A DNA stretch of 64,000 bases, from the NCBI GenBank assembly GCA_003583745.1, contig QXPY01000001.1, positions 372,001-436,000 on the forward strand, read 5' to 3'. This stretch comes from Rhodocyclales bacterium GT-UBC (GTDB taxonomy: Bacteria > Pseudomonadota > Gammaproteobacteria > Burkholderiales > Rhodocyclaceae). A program made the translations under genes and the position numbers. The notes beneath the pieces were generated by a model. That model saw only the letters and a program-made list of their open reading frames with translations, made no database searches and was not told the origin of the DNA. Below are positions 54,628-63,196 of this stretch, in pieces (positions within the stretch are counted from its first letter, which is position 1; each line of letters begins with the position of its first letter).

Positions 54628-55494
54628 TCAGCCGGCCAGTCCGAGCAGGCGCATGGCGTTCTGTTTGAGGATCAGCGGCGCCACTTCCGGCTTGAAGCCG
54701 GCCTTTTCGAAATCGGCCAGCCAGCGGTCGGGGGTGATCAGCGGAAAATCCGAGCCGAAAAGGATGCGGTCGCGCAGCAGCGTGTTGGCGTACTGCACCA
54801 GCTGCGGCGGGAAATAGCGCGGCGACCAGCCGGAAAGGTCGATCCACATGTTGGGCTTGTGCAGGCAGAGCGACAGCGCCTCGTCCTGCCAGGGCCAGCT
54901 TGGATGCGCCATGACGATCTGCATGTCGGGGAAATCGATGGCGACGTCCTCCAGCAGCATCGGGTTGGAATTGCCGACGCGCAAGCCGCCGCCAGCCCGC
55001 ATGCCGCTGCCGATGCCGGAATGGCCGGTATGGAAAATCGCCGGCAGCTTGTACTCGGCAATCACCTCGTAGAGCGGCCAGGCGAAACGGTCGTAGGGCT
55101 GAAAACCCTGCACCGTCGGATGGAACTTGAAGCCGCGCACCCCGTAGTCCTCGACCAGGCGCCGGGCTTCGCGGGCGCCCATGACGCCCTTGTGCGGATC
55201 GATGCTGGCGAAGGCGATCATCATGTCGCTGTTGGCCTGTGCGGCCTCGGCGATTTCCTCGTTGGGAATGCGTCGCCGGCCGATCTGCGCTTCGGCATCG
55301 ACCGTGAACATGACCAGACCGATCTTGCGTTCGCGGTAATAGGCCACCGTCTCGGCAATGGTCGGCCGGCGGTCCGAGCCGAAGTACTTGTCGGCCGCCC
55401 GGTCGAATTCGTCGCCGAAATGGTCGTGCCCCTGGCAGCACGAGACTTCGGCATGGGTGTGGAAATCGATGGCGATCAGTTCATCCGTTTTCAT
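54628..55494 (-). CDS. amidohydrolase family protein (ACMSD-like)
   Basis: 288 residues. HxH at about 11-13 ([11 protein letters not shown]), then [25 protein letters not shown] and FGSDFPL (Asp) form the metal site of amidohydrolase-2 enzymes. Members are decarboxylases, hydratases or hydrolases of carboxylated substrates. The start overlaps the hydratase stop (ATGA). Similar genes often accompany feruloyl-CoA synthetase; the reaction is not known. Confidence 0.82.
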   Translation of the reverse strand: MKTDELIAIDFHTHAEVSCCQGHDHFGDEFDRAADKYFGSDRRPTIAETVAYYRERKIGLVMFTVDAEAQIGRRRIPNEEIAEAAQANSDMMIAFASIDPHKGVMGAREARRLVEDYGVRGFKFHPTVQGFQPYDRFAWPLYEVIAEYKLPAIFHTGHSGIGSGMRAGGGLRVGNSNPMLLEDVAIDFPDMQIVMAHPSWPWQDEALSLCLHKPNMWIDLSGWSPRYFPPQLVQYANTLLRDRILFGSDFPLITPDRWLADFEKAGFKPEVAPLILKQNAMRLLGLAG

Positions 55495-56261
55495 GTCATT
55501 TTTCCTTGTCGCTTCGGGCCGCCGTGAAGAAAGTCCGAAATCCGCGCCGCCACTTCCGGCCCGGTCTGGGTTAGCGCCGCCGTCAGCGACTCGACGTAAA
55601 AGCCGTCGCCCGCCGACATGTCGGCGATACGCGGCAAGGCGGTCACGATGGCCCAGTTTGCCAGTTCGGCATTACCGGCGATAGACAGCGCCAGTTGCCG
55701 TGCCCGGGCCGATGCCATGCCCGGCTCGACCAGGTAGTGCGACAAACCGAGTCGGGCGCCCTCCTCGGCGTCGACCCGACGCCCGGTCAGCATCATCTCG
55801 CCCATGCAGTCGGTGCCGATCAGGCGGGCGATGCGCACCGAGCCGCCGCCACCGACGAAGACGCCGTGGCGCCCTTCCGGCAGTTGGTAGAAGCAGGTCC
55901 GGTCGGCCACCCGGACATGGCCGGTGACGGCCAGTTCGAGACCGCCGCCGATCACCGCGCCTGCCATCGCGACGACGACCGGCCGGCCGCTTTCCTGGAG
56001 GCGACTGAATGCGCGCTGCCAGCGTTGCGAAATCGAAAACACGCCTCGCGCGTCCCGCGTCTGGTGTTCGGCGAGATCGAGGCCGGCACAGAAGTGCGGC
56101 CCCTGCGCCTCGACCATGATGACGCGAGCTTCGTCGGGCAAGGCCGCCACCGCCTGTTCGAGGGCATCGATCAGCGCCTCGTTGATGGCATTGCGCTTCT
56201 CCGGCCGAGCCAGGATCAGCCGGTAAACGCCATCGGCGAAGTCGGTTTCGAGCATCGGCAC
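55491..56261 (-). CDS. enoyl-CoA hydratase/isomerase family protein
   Basis: GTG at 56261 has a well-spaced AGGA site; ATG 56255 is an alternative. 256 residues, crotonase fold. Features are RPEKRNAINEALIDALEQ, the oxyanion loop GPHFCAGLDLAEH, and AMAGAVIGGGLELAVTGHVRVA. It lies next to feruloyl-CoA synthetase but is not the hydratase-lyase at 61584. It may act on a side-chain CoA intermediate such as a dihydro-cinnamoyl-CoA. Confidence 0.85.
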   Translation of the reverse strand: MPMLETDFADGVYRLILARPEKRNAINEALIDALEQAVAALPDEARVIMVEAQGPHFCAGLDLAEHQTRDARGVFSISQRWQRAFSRLQESGRPVVVAMAGAVIGGGLELAVTGHVRVADRTCFYQLPEGRHGVFVGGGGSVRIARLIGTDCMGEMMLTGRRVDAEEGARLGLSHYLVEPGMASARARQLALSIAGNAELANWAIVTALPRIADMSAGDGFYVESLTAALTQTGPEVAARISDFLHGGPKRQGKMT

Positions 56262-56270
56262 GTACCGTCC

Positions 56271-58130
56271 TCAGGCCTTGATGACGAAGGGGTCCTGCTG
56301 GTTGTACAAGGCCTCGACCAGGTCGGCCCGGCGCGCCAGGACGGCGCGCTGGTTGATCGAGCCTTTGTCGGTCACTTCGCTATGGTCGATCGACGGCAAG
56401 GTTTCCAGCAGACGGATCCAGGCGACCCGGTTGGCCGAGCCGGTGGCGGTCTGATTGACGCGCCGCAACAGTTCCTTGAAGTAATCGCGCACAGTGGCAT
56501 GCGTCATCACCTCGAACAAATCGGCCTCCTCACCCAGTCCGGAGAGTTGGCGGCACTCGGCAACCCGGCCGAAGACCAGCAGGCCGATCTCGTCGCGATT
56601 CATGCCGGCGACGACAACATCCTGGACATAGGGCGCGCCGGCGGTGATCACCTTGGCACGCAAGGGACCGACGCTGACGAAGGTGCCCGAGGAAAGCTTG
56701 AAGTCTTCGGCAATGCGGCCGTCGAAAACCAGGCCGATTTGCGGCTCGGCCTCATCGACGAACTTCAGCGCATCGCCGGTACAGAAGTAGCCTTCCTCAT
56801 CGAACACTTCGCGAGTCTGCTCCGGATTGCGCCAGTAACCCGGCATGACGTGCGGGCCGCGCATGCGGGCCTCCAGCTTGCCGTCGATGGGCACCAGCTT
56901 GACTTCGCAACCCGGTGCCGGCAGGCCGACATAGCCGGCACCGATCACGCTGCCGGTGGAGAACAGGCAGGACGGCGAGGTTTCGGTCATGCCAAGGCCG
57001 ACCATCATGCGGATACGGTGCCCGCAGTGGGCTTCGGTCACCCGGTCCAGACGGTCCCAGGCGGCCTGCGAGAGGCCGGCGCCGGCAAAGAAGAATAGCT
57101 TCAGGCGGGCAAAGAACTTGTCGCGCAGTTGAGCATCCTGCTCCAGCACAACAGTCAGGTCTTCCCAGGCTTTCGGCACGTTGAAATAGACGGTCGGCGA
57201 GATTTCCCGCAGGTTGCGCAAGGTTTCCCCGAAGCGCTTGGGCGTCGGCTGGCCGTCATCGATGTAATAGCTGCCGCCGTTGTACAGTGCGATCCCGACA
57301 TTGTGGCTGCCGCCGAAGGTATGGTTCCAGGGCAGCCAGTCCATCAACACCGGCGGCTCCTCGGCGAAGAAGGGGAAGGTCTGCAGCAGCATCTGCTGGT
57401 TGGCGCAGAGCATGCGGTTGGTGGTGATCACCGCCTTCGGCAGCTTGGTCGAGCCGGAGGTAAACAGGAACTTGGCGATGGTATCCGGCCCGACTGCGGC
57501 ATTGGCGGCGTCGGCGTCACGCGCCTCGGTGGCCAGCAGGTCGGTGAACATGACGGTCTTGCGGCCCGGCAACTCGCCCTTGCCGAGAATGATCTCGACG
57601 CCGGCTTCGACCGCGCCGTCAATCGCCTTGGCGAAGGCGCCGCCATCGGCGGCATAGACCGCACCCGGCGTCACCGTGCCGATGATGTGACGCAGCTTGC
57701 CGTAATCGGTGGCGACCAGCGAATAGGCAGGCGACACGGGCGAGTACGGGATGCCGACATACATCGCGGCCAACATCAGCTGGATATGTTCAAGATCGTT
57801 ACCCGACAGCACCAGCAGCGGCCGCTCGACCGACAGGCCGCGATCGAGCAGCCATTGGCCGATGCAACGCACGCGGGCGAGCATCTCGGCATAGCTGATG
57901 TGTATCCACTCGCCATTCGGGCCACGCGCCGCCATCAGGGTCCGTTCGGGGAAATCCCGCGCCCCGGAAACCAGGCGTTCAGTGACGCGCGACGGGTATT
58001 GGCCGAGCGTCTCCAGCGGACGGATGTGCCAGACGCCATTGTCGTCATGACGAATATCCGGCGGGGGAAAACCGATATTGACCGGCCGGTAGTCGGCCTC
58101 GACGATGTGCTGAAATGCGGGGTTGTTCAT
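56271..58130 (-). CDS. fcs: feruloyl-CoA synthetase (hydroxycinnamate-CoA ligase)
   Basis: Of two adjacent ATGs the one at 58130 has the better spacing to AGGAG; 619 residues. AMP-binding motifs are FTSGSTKLPKAVI, then PWNHTFGG and a GLGMTETSP adenine segment. A late CTGDAL follows. Full-length similarity to bacterial feruloyl-CoA synthases (VNIGFPPPDIRHDDNGVWHI at the start). It makes CoA thioesters of ferulate, p-coumarate or caffeate. The acyl-CoA dehydrogenase gene lies upstream. Confidence 0.9.
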   Translation of the reverse strand: MNNPAFQHIVEADYRPVNIGFPPPDIRHDDNGVWHIRPLETLGQYPSRVTERLVSGARDFPERTLMAARGPNGEWIHISYAEMLARVRCIGQWLLDRGLSVERPLLVLSGNDLEHIQLMLAAMYVGIPYSPVSPAYSLVATDYGKLRHIIGTVTPGAVYAADGGAFAKAIDGAVEAGVEIILGKGELPGRKTVMFTDLLATEARDADAANAAVGPDTIAKFLFTSGSTKLPKAVITTNRMLCANQQMLLQTFPFFAEEPPVLMDWLPWNHTFGGSHNVGIALYNGGSYYIDDGQPTPKRFGETLRNLREISPTVYFNVPKAWEDLTVVLEQDAQLRDKFFARLKLFFFAGAGLSQAAWDRLDRVTEAHCGHRIRMMVGLGMTETSPSCLFSTGSVIGAGYVGLPAPGCEVKLVPIDGKLEARMRGPHVMPGYWRNPEQTREVFDEEGYFCTGDALKFVDEAEPQIGLVFDGRIAEDFKLSSGTFVSVGPLRAKVITAGAPYVQDVVVAGMNRDEIGLLVFGRVAECRQLSGLGEEADLFEVMTHATVRDYFKELLRRVNQTATGSANRVAWIRLLETLPSIDHSEVTDKGSINQRAVLARRADLVEALYNQQDPFVIKA

Positions 58131-58201
58131 CATGTCTCCTAATATTTTTGTCGCTGTTACGTACCGCCTCGCCCTGATTGCGCCAGGGCGAGCCGGGTAT
58201 T

Positions 58202-59992
58202 TCAGGCAATCAACGCAGATTCCGGTGCGGCCGCAACGCAGGCCGAAGCACTGACGGTTTCGGCATACGCCCTGACCTGCGGGGCATAGCTGGCGAACCA
58301 GAAATCGGCGATGGCCAGTACGCCATGCAGGTAATCGCCATTGGCCGGCGTTCCGGCCAGCTCGGCCTGCGCCGCCCTCGCCGCCTGGGCGACACGCCAG
58401 CCGGCGCAGACCAGACCGCTCAGGTGCATGAAGGGAACTGCCGCGGCCTGGACGGTGCCGGGCTGGCTCTTGCCGTTGGCGAGCAGGAATTCGGCCGCCC
58501 GTTCAAGGTCTCCGACATTGCCCGACAGCGCCTGGGCGTGTTTGGCCAGTGCCGGAACCTCGGCCAGGGCAAGGACCTCGGTACGGATGTCGGCGATCAG
58601 CTCGCGCAGGGTGGCGCCGTTTTCGCGCAGGATCTTGCGGCCGACCAGGTCGTTCGCCTGGATGCCGGTCGTCCCTTCGTAAATGCGGGTAACGCGGGAA
58701 TCGCGGTAGTGCTGCGCGACGCCGGTTTCCTCGACGAAGCCCATGCCGCCGAAAACCTGGATCGCATCGTCGCAGACGATGTTGCCGGTTTCCGTATTCC
58801 ACGCCTTGAGCACGGGCATCAGCAGGTCGATGTAGCGCCGGCAACGATCGGCGAACGCAGCGTCCGGATTGTGTTTGGCGCGGTCGAACCAGCCCGCTGC
58901 GGTATAGACCAGCGCCCGCATTGCGAACAAGCGGGTTCGCATGCTCAGCAACTGGCGCTTGACGTCGGCGTGCCTGACGATGGGCTGGCCGACTTCGCCG
59001 CTCACCGCATTGCGCCCCTGGACCCGCTCGTTGGCGTAACGCAGCGCCATCTGGTAGGCCCGCTCGGCGAGGCCGACGCCATGGACGCTGACACCGAAGC
59101 GGGCGTCGTTCATCATGACGAACATGTACTCGATGCCGCGATTCAGTTCGCCGACCAGATAGCCGACGGCGCCGCCCTGGTCGCCATAGGCCAGGGTGCA
59201 GGTCGGGCTGCCGTGGATGCCCATCTTGTGTTCGAGCGAGACGGCACGGACATCGTTCCTGGTCCCCGGACTGCCGTCTTCGTTGATCAGGTATTTCGGC
59301 ACCAGGAACAGTGAAATGCCCTTGATGCCGGGCGGAGCGTCGGGCAGACGCGCCAGCACGAGGTGGACGATGTTGTCGGCCAGTTCATGATCGCCGTAGG
59401 AGATGAAAATCTTCTGGCCGAACAGGCGGTAACTGCCGTCGCCGGCATCCTCGGCCCGCATGCGGACGGCCGCCAGGTCGGAACCGGCCTGCGGTTCGGT
59501 CAGGCTCATGTTGCAGGCCCATTCGCCGGAGACGATCTTCGGCAGATAAAGCGCCTTCATCGCCGGGTCAGCCGCCATTTCGAGGGCCTCGGTCTGGCCA
59601 AGGGTCAATTGCGGCAGCATGGTGAAGGCCAGATTGGCCGAAAACCACATTTCCCAGACCGGCGCCCACAATGCCTTGGGCAGCCCCTGCCCGCCGTACT
59701 CGACGGGCAGCGACAAGCCGAGCCAGCCGCTGGCGACGAATTGATCCCAGGCATCCTGCCAGCCGTCGGGGACGACCACCTGCTCGCCTTCCAGGCGGCA
59801 GCCCTGGGCATCGCCGACCTTGTTGAGCGGCGCCAGCACGCCGGCGGCGAACTTGTCGGCCTCTTCCAGAATGCTGTAGATCAGCTCCGGATCGGCTTCT
59901 TCGCAACCCGGAAGCGCGGCGATGGCATCAATGCCGACCAGCTTGTCCAAGATGAAGCGCATGTCACGCAAAGGCGCGCCATAGGTATCCAT
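58202..59992 (-). CDS. acyl-CoA dehydrogenase with C-terminal extension domain
   Basis: 596 residues, about 200 longer than ordinary acyl-CoA dehydrogenases; the extra C-terminal helical region is typical of a known subgroup. FAD/substrate motifs are NMSLTEPQAGSDLAAVR and IYEGTTGIQANDLVG (catalytic glutamate). It introduces a 2,3 double bond in an acyl-CoA. Here it may convert a dihydrocinnamoyl-CoA to a cinnamoyl-CoA, using the ETF encoded in the same operon. Confidence 0.88.
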   Translation of the reverse strand: MDTYGAPLRDMRFILDKLVGIDAIAALPGCEEADPELIYSILEEADKFAAGVLAPLNKVGDAQGCRLEGEQVVVPDGWQDAWDQFVASGWLGLSLPVEYGGQGLPKALWAPVWEMWFSANLAFTMLPQLTLGQTEALEMAADPAMKALYLPKIVSGEWACNMSLTEPQAGSDLAAVRMRAEDAGDGSYRLFGQKIFISYGDHELADNIVHLVLARLPDAPPGIKGISLFLVPKYLINEDGSPGTRNDVRAVSLEHKMGIHGSPTCTLAYGDQGGAVGYLVGELNRGIEYMFVMMNDARFGVSVHGVGLAERAYQMALRYANERVQGRNAVSGEVGQPIVRHADVKRQLLSMRTRLFAMRALVYTAAGWFDRAKHNPDAAFADRCRRYIDLLMPVLKAWNTETGNIVCDDAIQVFGGMGFVEETGVAQHYRDSRVTRIYEGTTGIQANDLVGRKILRENGATLRELIADIRTEVLALAEVPALAKHAQALSGNVGDLERAAEFLLANGKSQPGTVQAAAVPFMHLSGLVCAGWRVAQAARAAQAELAGTPANGDYLHGVLAIADFWFASYAPQVRAYAETVSASACVAAAPESALIA

Positions 59993-60076
59993 TCGTTTCT
60001 CCTGCTGCGGATCGGGAGCGGCCCGATCCGGAAATAGTCGATTGACCGCCCCGCTGAGCCGGGGCGGTCAGGCTCG

Positions 60077-61531
60077 TCACACCGGGTAGTGGCGATGCGT
60101 CATCTGCACGGTGATCCAGCGCAGGTCGGTGAACTCGGCCACCCCGGCCTTGCCGCCGAAACGGCCGTAACCCGACGCCTTGACGCCACCGAAGGGCATT
60201 TGCGCCTCGTCATGCACGGTCGACGAATTGATGTGGCAGATGCCGGACTCGATGCGCTTGGCAACCGCCATGGCGCGCCCGATATCGCGGCTGAAAACGG
60301 AGGCGGACAAGCCATACTCGCTGTCGTTGGCGAGACGCACCGCTTCGTCGTCGCTGCCGGCGCGCAGCACGGTAACGACCGGGCCGAAGGCCTCTTCCTC
60401 GTAAAGCGCCATCTCGGTGGTCAGGCCATCGATCAACACCGGTTGCAGTACCGCGCCATCCAGCTGGATCGGGCCGGTGGCCAGTCGGGCACCCTTGCTC
60501 GTGGCATCCTCGGCCAGGCGCTTGACGCGCGCGGCGGCTTCGGGAGTCACCATGGCGCCGAGGATGCACCCTTCGCTGCCTGGCTTGCCGGCCTTCATCT
60601 GGCCGACCTTGGCGGTCAGCTTGGCGACGAAAGTGTCGGCGACGGCCGTGGAAACGATGATGCGATCGGTCGACATGCAGATCTGGCCCTGGTTGAAGAA
60701 GGAGCCAAAAGCAGCCGCCTCGACGGCTTCGTCGAGATCGGCATCGTCAAGAATGAGCATCGGGTTCTTGCCACCCAGTTCAAGTACGGCCGGCTTCAAA
60801 TACTTGGCGGCGAGCTGGCCGATAATGCGGCCAACGCCGGTCGAACCGGTGAAATTGACGCGCTTGACGGCCGGATTGGCGATCAGACGCTCGACGATGG
60901 CCGGCGCATCGGCCGGCGCATTGGTCACCACATTGACGACGCCGGCCGGGAAACCGGCTTCGACGAAGACCTGGCCGATCAGGCGGTGTACGCCCGGGGT
61001 CAGCTCCGATGCCTTGAGGACCACCGTGTTGCCGCAGGCCAGCGGCACGGCGACGGCACGCGTACCGAGGATGACCGGCGCATTCCAAGGCGCAATGCCG
61101 AGCACCACGCCGGCCGGCTGGCGCAGGGCCATGGCCAGGTTGCCCTCGATATCGCTCGGAATGACCTCGCCGCCGACCTGGGTCACCAGGCCGGCCGCAT
61201 CGCGCAGCATGTTGGCGGCGAGCATGGCATTGAAGCCGTACCACATCGGCGTCGAACCGGCTTCGGCGACACCCAGCTCGACGAAGTCCCCGGCATGGCT
61301 GTCCATGACATCGGCGGCCTTGAGCAGAAGCTTGCGTCGCTCGCTCGGCGGCATTGCCGACCAGGCCGGGAAGGCTGCTGCGGCGGCGGCCACGGCGGCA
61401 TCGGCATCGGCCAGCGTGGCGGCGGCCACGATCGAGACCGTTTCGCCGCTGACCGGGCTCTTGCGCTCGAAAGTTGCGCCATTCGAAGCGGCACAGGCTG
61501 CGCCGCCGATAAGCAATTGAATGCTGTTCAT
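60077..61531 (-). CDS. vdh: aldehyde dehydrogenase, vanillin/benzaldehyde type
   Basis: 484 residues. Motifs are GIAPWNAPVILGTRAVAVPLACGN, TGSTGVGRIIGQ, the catalytic glutamate in LELGGKNPMLI and cysteine in NQGQICMSTDR. Full-length pattern of vanillin dehydrogenases (about 482 residues). It oxidises vanillin or 4-hydroxybenzaldehyde, from the HCHL reaction, to the acid with NAD+. Between the HCHL and dehydrogenase genes. Confidence 0.88.
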   Translation of the reverse strand: MNSIQLLIGGAACAASNGATFERKSPVSGETVSIVAAATLADADAAVAAAAAAFPAWSAMPPSERRKLLLKAADVMDSHAGDFVELGVAEAGSTPMWYGFNAMLAANMLRDAAGLVTQVGGEVIPSDIEGNLAMALRQPAGVVLGIAPWNAPVILGTRAVAVPLACGNTVVLKASELTPGVHRLIGQVFVEAGFPAGVVNVVTNAPADAPAIVERLIANPAVKRVNFTGSTGVGRIIGQLAAKYLKPAVLELGGKNPMLILDDADLDEAVEAAAFGSFFNQGQICMSTDRIIVSTAVADTFVAKLTAKVGQMKAGKPGSEGCILGAMVTPEAAARVKRLAEDATSKGARLATGPIQLDGAVLQPVLIDGLTTEMALYEEEAFGPVVTVLRAGSDDEAVRLANDSEYGLSASVFSRDIGRAMAVAKRIESGICHINSSTVHDEAQMPFGGVKASGYGRFGGKAGVAEFTDLRWITVQMTHRHYPV

Positions 61532-61583
61532 ATCCTGTCTCCTCCAGTATTCGAAACTTGCCGGGCTTTCCCCGGCTTCGGGC

Positions 61584-62414
61584 TCAGCGCTTGTAGGTCT
61601 GCAGGCCCGGCTTCAGGGTCTTGTCGTCGAGGAACTGCTTCATGCCTTCCTTGCGGCCTTGCTCCGGATCGCGGCCGATGCACTGGTCGAGCTTGGCGTA
61701 GAGGTAATCCTCGTTCTGATCCCAGTCGAGTTCGCGGCAGCGCTTGAAGCCGTTCTTGGCATAGCGCAGGACCACCGGATTTTTCGCCAACAGCTTTTCG
61801 GCCAACGCCTGGACTTCGCCGCGCAGCTGGGCGAGCGGCACGCTTTTGTTAACCAAACCCATCTGGGCGGCCTTCTGACCGCTGAACGGCTCGCCAGTCA
61901 TGATGTAGTAGAGGGATTCGCGCTGCCCGACGGTATCGGCCATCGCCTTGCTGACCAGATTGCCCGGCGGGATGCCCCAGTTGATTTCGGACAGACCGAA
62001 GGTTGCCTCGTCGGCCGCGATGGCCAGGTCGCAAGCGACCAGGGGTGAGAATCCGCCACCGAAACACCAGCCGTTGACCATGGCGATGGTCGGCTTGTTG
62101 TACATGCGGAGCAGCTTCCATTGCCATTCGCAGGCTTCGCGGCGCGACACTTCCTGGAAAATTTCCGGCTTGCCGTCGGTTTCGCGGAAGTATTCCTTGA
62201 GATCCATGCCGGCGGTCCAGGCGTCGCCCGCACCGGTCAGGACCACGACGCCGGCGTCGGCATCGAGCTCGAGCGTGCGCAGCACGTCGGCCATCTCGCG
62301 ATTGAGCGTCGGGCTCATTGCATTGCGCTTCTCCGGACGATTGAACGTCACCCAGGCGATACCCGCCTCGACTTCAACTTTTACAACCGACCAACGACCT
62401 TCGTATTTCGACAT
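61584..62414 (-). CDS. ech: p-hydroxycinnamoyl-CoA hydratase/lyase
   Basis: 276 residues, crotonase fold, length of HCHL. Features are EGRWSVVKVEVEAGIAWVTF at the start, TGAGDAWTAGMDLKEYFRE, NGWCFGGGFSPLVACDLAIAADEATFGLSEINWGIPPG and DWDQNEDYLYAKLDQC, shared by feruloyl-CoA hydratase/aldolases. It adds water to feruloyl-CoA and splits it to vanillin and acetyl-CoA. First gene of the operon, divergent from the MarR gene. Confidence 0.93.
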   Translation of the reverse strand: MSKYEGRWSVVKVEVEAGIAWVTFNRPEKRNAMSPTLNREMADVLRTLELDADAGVVVLTGAGDAWTAGMDLKEYFRETDGKPEIFQEVSRREACEWQWKLLRMYNKPTIAMVNGWCFGGGFSPLVACDLAIAADEATFGLSEINWGIPPGNLVSKAMADTVGQRESLYYIMTGEPFSGQKAAQMGLVNKSVPLAQLRGEVQALAEKLLAKNPVVLRYAKNGFKRCRELDWDQNEDYLYAKLDQCIGRDPEQGRKEGMKQFLDDKTLKPGLQTYKR

Positions 62415-62440
62415 TGCCACTCTCCTCTGAGATAAAAAGT

Positions 62441-62457
62441 TATCAGGTAACCTGATA
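62441..62457. promoter_or_regulatory. MarR operator 1 (perfect 8-1-8 palindrome)
   Basis: TATCAGGT-A-ACCTGATA, 27 bp upstream of the hydratase-lyase start codon. Size and position are typical of MarR repressor sites that overlap a promoter. Confidence 0.85.
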
Positions 62458-62572
62458 TGTGAGCCATCATATTTCATCCAAAGACAAAGTCAACAGGTGT
62501 AATCGATTGCGCAATAAATAATTTTCCGAATGCGCGCCAATGGCTCGGGACAGTTAGAATGTGTCCGCCACA

Positions 62573-62589
62573 TATCAGGCACCCTGTCA
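62573..62589. promoter_or_regulatory. MarR operator 2 (imperfect copy)
   Basis: TATCAGG-CAC-CCTGTCA matches operator 1 at 13 of 17 positions. It lies 58 bp before the MarR start codon, fitting self-repression. Confidence 0.7.
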
Positions 62590-62646
62590 TCATTCAGCCC
62601 CAGATACAGGACCTTTTTCCATTTCATCCACGTACGGATTCGCACG

Positions 62647-63120
62647 ATGTCCGACTTCCCTTCCACTGCCAGTGACGACGCCCCGCTCCTGCCGAGCGGC
62701 TTCTGCTATCTGATCGGCCGCCTCGACCATGCCTTGACACGGCGCATGCTCGATGTCCTGGCCCCGCTCGGCCTTACGGTCAGCCAGTACACGGCCCTTT
62801 CCTTCATCGACTCGCAGGAGCAGATCAGCAACGCCCAGCTGGCCGAGCGCACGCTGATCTCGCCACAATCGGCCAATGAGATGGTCAAGCAGATGAACGA
62901 GAAAGGCTGGATCGAGCGGGCTCCCGATCCTTTTCATGGCCGGGTCGTCCGCCTCGGCGTCACAACCGCCGGCAAAGTTCTGCTGCTGCAGGCGCATGCC
63001 GCCGTTGCCAGGCTTGAAACGGAGATGCTGACCAGCTTTACCGCAACGCAACGGAAAACGATCCACGGCAATCTGCGCCAGGTGTTACACACGCTGAAGG
63101 ATCTCAAGAACGCGGAATAG
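62647..63120 (+). CDS. MarR-family regulator of hydroxycinnamate catabolism (FerC/CouR-like)
   Basis: 157 residues; ATG at 62647 chosen where the MarR domain begins, though the frame continues upstream through operator 2. The winged HTH reads SNAQLAERTLISPQSANEMVKQMNEKGWIER, with the wing HGRVVRLGVTTAG. FerC, CouR and HcaR-type MarR repressors bind hydroxycinnamoyl-CoA as inducer and control the divergent catabolic operon. The divergent layout and paired operators support that role. Confidence 0.88.
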   Translation: MSDFPSTASDDAPLLPSGFCYLIGRLDHALTRRMLDVLAPLGLTVSQYTALSFIDSQEQISNAQLAERTLISPQSANEMVKQMNEKGWIERAPDPFHGRVVRLGVTTAGKVLLLQAHAAVARLETEMLTSFTATQRKTIHGNLRQVLHTLKDLKNAE

Positions 63121-63196
63121 TCGTCCGGGAGCCCCTCCCGCAGACGGAAACCGCATCACCATCGAAAACGCTTTACTGTCAGAGGAAGATGCACCG

